From Sulfitobacter sp. (GTDB taxonomy: Bacteria; Pseudomonadota; Alphaproteobacteria; Rhodobacterales; Rhodobacteraceae), in the NCBI GenBank assembly GCA_026421135.1, contig JAPKCR010000114.1, positions 1 to 6,902 on the forward strand: 6,902 nt of DNA, read 5' to 3'. This document shows, in pieces, positions 1 to 5,768 of this stretch (position 1 is its first letter; each line of letters starts with the position of its first letter). Under the pieces are notes generated by a model. The model was not told the origin of the DNA. It ran no database searches and saw nothing but the letters and a program-made list of their open reading frames with translations. The translations under genes and the position numbers were made by a program.

Positions 1-368
1 CCGCGCAGATCAGCCGATATATGCGCGGGGCGATGCTGGACAACCTGAACCAGGATTACGTGCGCACCGCGCGGGCGAAAGGCCTCAAGGAATCTTCGGT
101 TGTGTTGGTGCATGTCTTGCGCAACTCGATGATCCCGGTTGTGACCGTGATTGCCCTTGGGATGCCCGCGATTTTCGGTGGCGCGATCATCACCGAAAAT
201 GTGTTCAAGGTGAACGGCATTGGCCAGCTTTTGCTGACAGCCTTGTTCGCCAATGACTTGCCGATGGTCATGACGCTGACCTTCATCTTTGCCATCCTGA
301 TCGTTCTATTTAACCTGGTTGCCGATGTTCTATACGGCCTGCTTGACCCAAGGATCCGCTATGACTGA
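1..368 (+). CDS. ABC transporter permease, DppB/OppB type (3' end only)
   Basis: This is the C-terminal 121 residues of an inner-membrane permease of the peptide/nickel ABC importer class (binding-protein-dependent transport superfamily). The reading frame is open to the left edge, with the first full codon at position 3, so the true start lies outside the window; the ATG at 21 is internal. The residues before it (AQISRY) continue the family pattern into MRGAMLDNLNQDYVRTARAKGL. That stretch is the EAA loop, which contacts the ATPase, with the typical 'YVRTARAKGL' followed by 'LRNSMIPVVT'. Two further hydrophobic segments follow, and the protein ends in the family-typical LLDPRIRYD. The stop codon at 366-368 overlaps the next gene's start by 8 nt, so the two permeases are probably translationally coupled and form a heterodimeric channel. 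The substrate (dipeptide, oligopeptide, nickel or other) cannot be read from the permease, so no symbol is given. Confidence 0.93.
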   Translation, partial: AQISRYMRGAMLDNLNQDYVRTARAKGLKESSVVLVHVLRNSMIPVVTVIALGMPAIFGGAIITENVFKVNGIGQLLLTALFANDLPMVMTLTFIFAILIVLFNLVADVLYGLLDPRIRYD

Positions 369-1359
369 GCAAGCCATTCCCGCAAGCCCAATCGAGGCCG
401 ACATCGAAACTTTTGGCGCGCTGGTGGACAAAGAACCCTCTCGGCCTCCGCGCAGCCAGTGGATCGATGTCTGGCAACAGTTCCGCAAACACAAAGGCGC
501 TGTATTCGGCGGTGGGTTCTTGCTGTTTATTACACTCGCCGTCATTTTTGGCCCCTTCCTGTGGGATGTGGACCCCAAGGCACTGGATATCCGCAACAAG
601 AACTGGCGCCCCGTCTATCAGCTGTTGTTTGACAGCGAGGCCAAGGCTGGTTGGGCGCATCCCTTTGGCACCGATCAATTGGGCCGTGATATCATGGCGC
701 AGATGATTGCAGGCGGTCAGGTGTCAATGGCCGTTGGCTGGTTGGCAATGGCGCTGGCGCTGGTAATTGGGTCTGCAATCGGCGTGATCTCGGGCTATTT
801 CAAAAAGCTCGACTTTTGGCTGATGCGGTTCACCGATCTGGTGTTGTCTCTGCCGATCCTGCCTCTAACGCTTCTTGCGGTGACGCTGTTCCGCCAGCCT
901 TTGAATTCACGCTTTGGCCCCGAAGGCGGGATGTTCATCCTGATCGTGGGCATCATCGGCCTGACATCCTGGATGCAAACCGCCCGGATCGTGCGCGGCG
1001 ACATTCTGGCGCTAAAGGAACGGGAATTCATTCTGGCCGCGCGGTCAATCGGGACGCGCCCGGGCAAGATCATTCGGCGGCACCTTTTGCCCAACGTCAT
1101 CTCGCCTATCATGGTATCCGCGACTTTGGGGCTGGCAACCGCGATCATCACAGAAAGCGCGCTGAGCTTTCTGGGTGTGGGCTTTCCTTCGGATTTCCCG
1201 ACATGGGGCAAGCTGTTGTCCGATGCGGTCAGCCGGATGCAAGAATTCCCCGAGCGGGTTTTGCTGCCTGGCATCGCTATTTCGCTCACGGTGCTGAGTG
1301 TAAACTATTTGGGAGATGGTTTGCGCGATGCGCTGGATCCGCGTTTGCGGGGAAGGTGA
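361..1359 (+). CDS. ABC transporter permease, DppC/OppC type
   Basis: A complete 332-residue inner-membrane permease, the partner of the preceding DppB-type subunit in a peptide/nickel-class ABC importer. The N-terminal cytoplasmic tail (about 1-45) precedes the first membrane segment (about 47-66). A periplasmic stretch then leads to HPFGTDQLGRD (100-110), the conserved entry motif of this family. Further membrane segments lie near 122-145, 160-177, 190-205, 250-265 and 303-317. The EAA loop is at about 222-245 (REFILAARSIG...HLLPNVISP). The C terminus 'LRDALDPRLRGR' is typical. I place the start at the ATG at 361, because an AAGGA ribosome binding site (350-354) lies 6 nt upstream. A longer version from 319 would add 14 residues read out of frame from the end of the previous gene. 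No ATPase gene follows: an intrinsic terminator closes the operon about 60 nt later, so the binding protein and ATPases are presumably upstream, beyond the window. Confidence 0.95.
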   Translation: MTEQAIPASPIEADIETFGALVDKEPSRPPRSQWIDVWQQFRKHKGAVFGGGFLLFITLAVIFGPFLWDVDPKALDIRNKNWRPVYQLLFDSEAKAGWAHPFGTDQLGRDIMAQMIAGGQVSMAVGWLAMALALVIGSAIGVISGYFKKLDFWLMRFTDLVLSLPILPLTLLAVTLFRQPLNSRFGPEGGMFILIVGIIGLTSWMQTARIVRGDILALKEREFILAARSIGTRPGKIIRRHLLPNVISPIMVSATLGLATAIITESALSFLGVGFPSDFPTWGKLLSDAVSRMQEFPERVLLPGIAISLTVLSVNYLGDGLRDALDPRLRGR

Positions 1360-1418
1360 TTGACCTCCGACTTTGATCTGTGTGGCGACTGCCGGATCTG
1401 AGTATTTAAAAAAGGGTG

Positions 1419-1447
1419 AAAGGGGGGATAGTAGTCCTCCCTTTTTT
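1419..1447 (+). terminator. Intrinsic terminator of the ABC transporter operon
   Basis: The stem pairs AAAGGGGGGA (1419-1428) with TCCTCCCTTT (1435-1444), containing one G-T wobble, across the 6-nt loop TAGTAG. The T-run continues to 1447. The G/C-rich core followed by six Ts, 60 nt after the stop codon of the DppC-type gene, is a classic rho-independent terminator for plus-strand transcription. It separates the transporter operon from the YeeE-type gene. Confidence 0.85.
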
Positions 1448-1470
1448 ATTTTGTGAATAAGGATACGGTG

Positions 1471-1485
1471 AGGTGCGCGGCACCT
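1471..1485. repeat. Compact inverted repeat AGGTGC-GCG-GCACCT
   Basis: Perfect 6-bp arms (1471-1476 and 1480-1485) around a 3-nt centre, in the gap between the ABC operon terminator and the YeeE-type gene. It has no T-run on either side, so it is not a terminator. It could be a small operator or an incidental hairpin; the regulator is unknown. Confidence 0.45.
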
Positions 1486-1520
1486 TAAGTGGAACATGGC
1501 AAACGAGGCGGCGTAATATT

Positions 1521-1638
1521 GGGAACTAGTTTCCTCCGCTGCGATCTGCCGTGGGAAATTATTCCGGCAATAGCCCGTTCATGCACAGACGCACCGCTTG
1601 ATTTTAGCGATTTTTCGCGCCAATTGGGAAATTATTCC
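1521..1638. promoter_or_regulatory. Three related GGGAA...TTCC boxes upstream of the YeeE-type gene (putative operators)
   Basis: Box 1 is GGGAACTAGTTTCC at 1521-1534. Box 2 is GGGAAATTATTCC at 1553-1565. Box 3 is the same 13 bp at 1626-1638. Each has GGAA and TTCC arms facing each other around an A/T-rich centre, the layout expected for a dimeric repressor or activator. Box 3 ends 6 nt before the ribosome binding site, which would suit repression of the YeeE-type gene. Centre-to-centre distances are about 31.5 bp and 73 bp, close to 3 and 7 helical turns, so all boxes could lie on one face of the DNA. They do not match any operator consensus I can name with confidence; ArsR-type sulfur regulators are a guess from the gene context only. 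Confidence 0.5.
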
Positions 1639-1658
1639 ATTTCCAAGAGGATTAGGCG

Positions 1659-2705
1659 ATGTTTGAGTCATTCGGTTTTGAAAACACAACCCCGCAGCAG
1701 GCATCTGTTCTACTTGCCATCATCATCGGCCTGTTATTTGGCGTCTTTGGCCAGATTACCAAGTTTTGTTTCCGAAGATCCCTGATCGGTGAGGATCGTG
1801 TTTCCGCAGCTGGCGTTTGGCTGACAGCACTCGCCTTTGCCGTTGTCGGGACGCAAGCGGCGGTTTCTATGGGATGGATCACCTTTGACGAACATCGCTA
1901 TATGATATCGGACCTACCGGTTGCGGCGATCATTGTTGGCGGGCTTTTGTTCGGGGCCGGTATGGTATTGACCCGTGGATGTGTGTCCCGTCTGACCATT
2001 TTAGCGGGGTCCGGTAATTTGCGTGCTGCCCTTGTCGTTGTTGTCTTTGCCATCGTAGCCCATGCCACGTTGAAGGGGTTGTTAGCCCCTATGCGGGTCG
2101 CCTTGGGCAGCTTGACGGTCGACATGGGAGAGAGCATCAGTCTTGCTGCATTGCCGGGTGGCGCGTGGCTGTGGACGGCTGTGATTGCCGTGCCTGCGCT
2201 GGTCTATGGACTGCGGTCGGGCAATGGCGTGGGTACGCTGGCAATGGCAGCCATCATTGGCTTGCTTGCACCGCTGGCATGGGTTGGCACCGGATTTATC
2301 CTGTTTGACGACTTTGACCCCATTGCGATGGAAAGCCTGTCTTTCACCTCCCCCGCTGCCGAGAGCCTGTTCTGGGTAGTAGCAAGCAGTGCTGTGCCTG
2401 CCGGTTTCGGTGTTGGCCTTGTTGGCGGCGTTTTGGCCGGCGCATTGATCGCAAGCCTGACCTTTGGCGGGTTTAGCTGGCAGAGCTTTGAGAGCCCTGC
2501 CCAGACGGGCCGCTATATGGCGGGCGCTGCTTTGATGGGCATTGGTGGTGTTCTGGCGGGCGGCTGCACGTTGGGGGCTGGCTTGTCAGGTGTCCCGACC
2601 CTGTCGCTGGCCGCAATACTGGCCATCGTGATGATCGGCGTTGGCGTTCTGGCCACGAACGCCGCCTTGCGTGCTGCCCCTGCTGGCCGCTTGGCACACA
2701 GCTAA
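1659..2705 (+). CDS. YeeE/YedE family (DUF395, TsuA-like) sulfur-compound transport membrane protein
   Basis: A 348-residue, very hydrophobic inner-membrane protein with about nine membrane segments and two copies of the YeeE/YedE repeat. In the first, GLLFGVFGQITKFCFRRS (24-41) is followed by GGLLFGAGMVLTRGCVSRL (94-112). In the second, GVGLVGGVLAGAL (251-263) is followed by MGIGGVLAGGCTLGAGLSG (293-311). The family includes the bacterial thiosulfate importer TsuA/YeeE, in which conserved pore cysteines are essential. The only cysteines here, Cys37, Cys108 and Cys303, all sit in the conserved repeat positions, so an active transporter is likely. Thiosulfate or a related sulfur compound is the inferred substrate. 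The ATG at 1659 is supported by AAGAGG 8 nt upstream. No TusA/YeeD-like sulfur carrier or other sulfur gene is adjacent, unlike E. coli yeeE-yeeD, so the gene is probably monocistronic. It converges on the DUF3422 gene with a 4-nt gap. Confidence 0.9.
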   Translation: MFESFGFENTTPQQASVLLAIIIGLLFGVFGQITKFCFRRSLIGEDRVSAAGVWLTALAFAVVGTQAAVSMGWITFDEHRYMISDLPVAAIIVGGLLFGAGMVLTRGCVSRLTILAGSGNLRAALVVVVFAIVAHATLKGLLAPMRVALGSLTVDMGESISLAALPGGAWLWTAVIAVPALVYGLRSGNGVGTLAMAAIIGLLAPLAWVGTGFILFDDFDPIAMESLSFTSPAAESLFWVVASSAVPAGFGVGLVGGVLAGALIASLTFGGFSWQSFESPAQTGRYMAGAALMGIGGVLAGGCTLGAGLSGVPTLSLAAILAIVMIGVGVLATNAALRAAPAGRLAHS

Positions 2706-2709
2706 ACCG

Positions 2710-3993
2710 TTAGTGGATTTTGCTGCGGAGCCGCCGCAACATCCACCATACCAAGCCAACGGCAACCGGCACAGCGAGGGCAGTCAATATGCCTTTGCTG
2801 ATGCCAAGAGGTTCGGCCAACGGGTACAGTGCGTAGCTGGCAAGCGACACGGCGTAATAGCTGATTGCCACAACCGACAGCCCTTCGACCGTGTGTTGCA
2901 GACGCAGCTGTAGGTCTGACCGTCGGTCCATGCTGGCCAGTATTTCCTGATTCTGGGCCGAGCGTTCTACATCCACCCTGGTACGCAGCAATTCCGAGGC
3001 GCGGATGGCGCGGGCCGACATTGACTGCAACCGCATCTCGGACGATTTGACGGTGCGCATGGCGGGCTCGTAGCGGCGCATCATGAACTCATCAAACCCC
3101 TGCCGCGACATGAAACGCATCTCTCGCAGTGCAGAAATCCGTTGGGTGACGATCGCCTGATATGCCTCGGTCGCGCCGAAGCGATAGGAGGTTTCGGCCG
3201 ACAAGGTTTCAAGCTGCACCGAGATGTCCAAAAGCTTGTGCAACGTGTCCTCGGCCATCGCATCAGACGCCCGCATCGTTGCCATCAGATTGGTTAGTTC
3301 CCCGTCCAGATCGTTCAGTTGCCCACCAAATTCGCGCACTTTGGCAAAGCCCAGCATTGACATGGATTTATAGGTCTCGATCTCGCACATCCGTTGAACG
3401 ATGCGGCCCAGGCGGCGGTCGCCTGTCTCGGGGGCTGCAAAGATCGCCATACGCATGTGACCAGCGGAGTCGATCCGGAAATCGCTGGCCACCGTGGCAC
3501 CATCATCCAGCACATTGGCGACGGCAAGGCTTTCGGGCACGAACCAATCCCGCAGCGCGTCGGCGATCTGTACGTCATTCTCAGGCCGCTTGACCAGCCG
3601 CAGCAGGATCGAGGTGATGCGCTCTGCATTCAGTCCGGCGCGCCAATTTTTGGGAAAGACATCGAATTCAGTCGGATCGAACGGGCGGTCGCTGATCTGT
3701 TCGGAAAACACCGTATAGGTCACGAATTCCGTGTGCTGCTCCCACTTCAGCGCGTATTTTCCCATTGGGCCGTAATAATGAGTGGCATTGCCGGCGGGGA
3801 GCGGCGCGCCATAGTGCTTTAGAAGTGCGGACAAGTGTTCAAGATCGACTGATCTGTCACGGGTTGCAGCATCACCAGGCGGGCGAATGGCAAGGTAGGC
3901 TGCGACATGGGGCGCGCTGAGCGATGGGAACGGGCGAGCATGCAGCTCGCTGTTAAGTTCATAGCGTAACGGGTGATCTTTTATCGCAACCAT
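2710..3993 (-). CDS. DUF3422 family membrane-anchored protein of unknown function
   Basis: A 427-residue protein of the DUF3422 family (COG4949-like, predicted membrane-anchored), common in alpha- and betaproteobacteria and of unknown function. Visible features: an N-terminal signature HPLRYELNSELHARPFPSL (7-25); an alpha/beta soluble region to about 215; a long helical, probably coiled-coil region (about 225-370) rich in Glu, Arg, Gln, Ser and Ala; and a C-terminal hairpin of two membrane segments (about 371-391 and 400-419) ending in the basic tail RRLRSKIH. The bulk is therefore probably cytoplasmic, with the C terminus anchored in the inner membrane. The start is taken at the ATG at 3993, because the family signature begins right after it and a possible promoter lies just upstream. 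An in-frame TTG at 4050 would add 19 residues, but it would lie almost at the predicted transcription start. The ribosome binding site is weak (AGAGA about 10 nt upstream). Confidence 0.88.
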   Translation of the reverse strand: MVAIKDHPLRYELNSELHARPFPSLSAPHVAAYLAIRPPGDAATRDRSVDLEHLSALLKHYGAPLPAGNATHYYGPMGKYALKWEQHTEFVTYTVFSEQISDRPFDPTEFDVFPKNWRAGLNAERITSILLRLVKRPENDVQIADALRDWFVPESLAVANVLDDGATVASDFRIDSAGHMRMAIFAAPETGDRRLGRIVQRMCEIETYKSMSMLGFAKVREFGGQLNDLDGELTNLMATMRASDAMAEDTLHKLLDISVQLETLSAETSYRFGATEAYQAIVTQRISALREMRFMSRQGFDEFMMRRYEPAMRTVKSSEMRLQSMSARAIRASELLRTRVDVERSAQNQEILASMDRRSDLQLRLQHTVEGLSVVAISYYAVSLASYALYPLAEPLGISKGILTALAVPVAVGLVWWMLRRLRSKIH

Positions 3994-4050
3994 CGTGATT
4001 TCATCTCTGAGTTTAGGTATTTCGAGGGACAATACAGGTTTCGCCACCAA

Positions 4051-4078
4051 AGTGTATCAATAAATTCAACATTTACAA
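4051..4078 (-). promoter_or_regulatory. Possible sigma-70-type promoter of the DUF3422 gene
   Basis: Read on the minus strand, TTGTAA (4078-4073) and TACACT (4056-4051) are separated by 16 nt and resemble -35 and -10 hexamers, with an A/T-rich spacer. Transcription would begin near 4044, giving a leader of about 50 nt before the ATG at 3993. This is by-eye matching only. Confidence 0.35.
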
Positions 4079-4084
4079 TGCGTT

Positions 4085-4134
4085 ACGGTGTACCGTTGAA
4101 TACCGACGGTTATACTTCGACAAACTTGGCCAAG
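4085..4134. promoter_or_regulatory. Cluster of palindromes just upstream of the possible DUF3422 promoter
   Basis: Three dyads lie within 50 bp: ACGGT-GT-ACCGT (4085-4096), ACCG-A-CGGT (4102-4110) and the perfect 10-bp palindrome CTTGGCCAAG (4125-4134). The first two share the ACCG/CGGT half-site and sit immediately upstream of the proposed -35, where an activator would bind. The regulator is unknown, and short dyads can arise by chance. Confidence 0.35.
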
Positions 4135-4251
4135 GATCGGTCTCGTATTATTCGTTTACGCCTAGCGAGAAACGCAAACAGCCTTCGCCAATGCTTGAAA
4201 TAGACACTGCTCGATGTGAGCACTAGCGCTCAGCAACCGCGAAATCAAAAA

Positions 4252-4281
4252 CGCCCCACCATTTCTGGCGGGGCGCTTTTT
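4252..4281 (-). terminator. Intrinsic terminator of the pntA-pntB operon
   Basis: On the minus strand the RNA would form a 10-bp stem, CGCCCCGCCA with TGGTGGGGCG, closed by a GAAA (GNRA-type) tetraloop and followed by a run of Ts (plus-strand As at 4247-4251). It lies about 40 nt downstream of the pntB stop. The single G-U wobble on this strand becomes an A-C mismatch on the plus strand, so the structure favours minus-strand transcription, although T-runs flank both sides. Confidence 0.87.
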
Positions 4282-4315
4282 ACTAATCCTATGGCCATGC
4301 TAGGCGCTATTGGAG

Positions 4316-5755
4316 TTAGTCGATCATTGGAAGTAGCTTGTCCAAGCTGGCCTTTGCATCGCCATAGAACATCCGCGTGTTGTCTTTGAAAAACAACGGG
4401 TTTTCGATGCCGGAATAGCCGGTGCCCTGCCCGCGTTTGGACACGATGACGTTCTTGGCCTTCCAGCATTCCAGAACCGGCATACCGGCGATAGGACTGT
4501 TGGGGTCATCTTGTGCGGCAGGGTTAACGATGTCATTGGACCCGATCACGATGGCAACATCCGTCTTGGGGAAGTCGTCGTTGATCTCGTCCATCTCCAT
4601 CACGATGTCATAAGGCACCTTGGCTTCGGCCAGCAGCACGTTCATGTGACCCGGCAGACGCCCCGCAACGGGGTGAATGGCGAAACGCACGTTCTTGCCT
4701 TGGGCGCGCAGCTTTTTAACCAACTCGCTGACCGCTTGCTGAGCCTGTGCAACTGCCATCCCGTAACCCGGAATAATGACAACACTGTCAGCTTCGTTCA
4801 ACAGCGAAGCAACACCATCTGCCTCAATCGCGACCTGTTCGCCTTCGACGGCCATTTGTTCGCCTGCAGGGCCACCAAAGCCGCCCAAGATCACGCTGAC
4901 AAAGGACCGGTTCATCGCCTTACACATGATGTAGGATAGGATCGCACCCGAGGAGCCAACCAGCGCGCCAACAACGATCAACAGATCATTGCCAAGCGAG
5001 AAGCCGATCGCCGCCGCGGCCCAGCCGGAATAGCTGTTCAGCATCGACACGACTACCGGCATGTCCGCGCCACCAATGCCCATGATCAGATGATAGCCAA
5101 TGAACAAGGCCGCCAACGTCATCAGGAACAGCGGCAGGAAGCCACCAGTGTTAAAGTACCAGATCAACGAAAGCACCGCGACAGAAGCCGCCGCGATGTT
5201 CAGCATGTGACCACCCGGGAGCTTTTCCGCAGTGGACGACACGCGCCCCGCCAGCTTGCCATAAGCAATGACGGAACCAGTGAAAGTCACCGCCCCGATG
5301 AACACACCCAAGAAAAGTTCGACGCGCAGAATGCTTAGCTCGACACCGGATTTCTTGGCGATCAAAGCCGCGAAAGTGCCAAGTTCTTTGACGTCACCAC
5401 CATCGGCGATAAAGCCACCCACGCGGCCGATCTCGAAATGTGCGATCAGACCGACGAACACCGCAGCCAGACCCACAAGGCTGTGCATCGCGGCAACCAG
5501 TTCGGGCATCTGCGTCATTTGTACTTTTGTTGCCAGTTGATAGCCGATGGCACCGCCACCCCCGATCAGAATGATCGACAAAAGCCACAAGCCAGAGCCC
5601 GGCCCGATCAGTGTTGCAGCCACGGCCAAAGCCATACCTACAATACCATACCATACCGCGCGTTTCGCGCTTTCCTGCCCGCTCAGCCCGCCAAGCGACA
5701 GGATAAACAGGATTGCTGCGACTACATAAGCCGCTGTTGTGAAACCAAAATCCAT
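4316..5755 (-). CDS. pntB: NAD(P) transhydrogenase subunit beta
   Basis: The 479-residue beta subunit of the inner-membrane proton-translocating transhydrogenase, which uses the proton gradient to drive hydride transfer from NADH to NADP+. The membrane domain (dII, about nine segments, roughly 4-280) contains [12 protein letters not shown] (88-99). Its His91 matches in number and context the His91 of E. coli PntB implicated in proton transfer. It also has the conserved [19 protein letters not shown] (228-246). The NADP(H)-binding domain dIII (about 300-479) has [10 protein letters not shown] (330-339), the [19 protein letters not shown] region (359-377), IGSNDIVNP (404-412) and [12 protein letters not shown] (438-449), whose Lys-Arg is expected to contact the NADP 2'-phosphate. 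The E. coli protein is about 462 residues. The ATG at 5755 follows the pntA stop after 13 nt, with a purine-rich AAGGGGGCAGGG stretch as ribosome binding site. All key residues are intact. Confidence 0.97.
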   Translation of the reverse strand: MDFGFTTAAYVVAAILFILSLGGLSGQESAKRAVWYGIVGMALAVAATLIGPGSGLWLLSIILIGGGGAIGYQLATKVQMTQMPELVAAMHSLVGLAAVFVGLIAHFEIGRVGGFIADGGDVKELGTFAALIAKKSGVELSILRVELFLGVFIGAVTFTGSVIAYGKLAGRVSSTAEKLPGGHMLNIAAASVAVLSLIWYFNTGGFLPLFLMTLAALFIGYHLIMGIGGADMPVVVSMLNSYSGWAAAAIGFSLGNDLLIVVGALVGSSGAILSYIMCKAMNRSFVSVILGGFGGPAGEQMAVEGEQVAIEADGVASLLNEADSVVIIPGYGMAVAQAQQAVSELVKKLRAQGKNVRFAIHPVAGRLPGHMNVLLAEAKVPYDIVMEMDEINDDFPKTDVAIVIGSNDIVNPAAQDDPNSPIAGMPVLECWKAKNVIVSKRGQGTGYSGIENPLFFKDNTRMFYGDAKASLDKLLPMID

Positions 5756-5768
5756 GAACCCTGCCCCC

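Larger units (their letters stand above)
1360..1658. other. Intergenic region between the ABC operon and the YeeE-type gene
   Basis: 299 nt without a convincing gene. It holds, in order, the operon terminator (1419-1447), a 15-nt inverted repeat (1471-1485), three related GGGAA...TTCC boxes (1521-1638), a short GCGA-TTTT-TCGC hairpin (1607-1618), and the ribosome binding site AAGAGG (1645-1650) of the following gene. I could not identify a convincing -35/-10 pair; weak candidates such as TTGATT at 1598-1603 have no good -10 at the right distance. An open frame from 1489 overlaps the YeeE-type gene in another frame and resembles nothing I recognise. Confidence 0.6.
3994..4315. other. AT-richer divergent-side intergenic region upstream of the DUF3422 gene and downstream of pntB
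   Basis: 322 nt between the start of the DUF3422 gene and the stop of pntB, both on the minus strand. It holds a possible promoter (4051-4078), a cluster of short palindromes (4085-4134), a 5-bp hairpin TGAGC/GCTCA (about 4216-4231) and the pntB terminator (4252-4281). The base composition is visibly more AT-rich than in the flanking genes. A plus-strand open frame through 3973-4203 resembles no known protein and starts inside the DUF3422 gene, so I do not call it. No RNA gene was recognised. Confidence 0.6.

Noticed and set aside
319..360. N-terminal extension of the DppC-type permease from the ATG at 319
   Set aside because: It is read out of frame from the end of the upstream permease gene; the ATG at 361 has an AAGGA ribosome binding site at proper distance and the usual short overlap.
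1607..1618. Small GCGA-TTTT-TCGC hairpin upstream of the YeeE-type gene
   Set aside because: A 4-bp stem with a T loop is too short to call a terminator or riboswitch.
1489..1785. Plus-strand open frame of 98 codons from a GTG upstream of the YeeE-type gene
   Set aside because: It overlaps the well-supported YeeE-type start in another frame, lacks a good ribosome binding site, and its translation resembles no family.
3994..4050. Longer DUF3422 start at TTG (4050) or GTG (4047)
   Set aside because: The family signature starts right after the ATG at 3993, and the candidate transcription start near 4044 would leave no leader for the longer form. It cannot be fully excluded.
3973..4203. Plus-strand open frame of 76 codons through the intergenic region near 4000-4200
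   Set aside because: It begins inside the DUF3422 gene on the opposite strand and runs through the proposed promoter and palindromes; no recognisable protein features.
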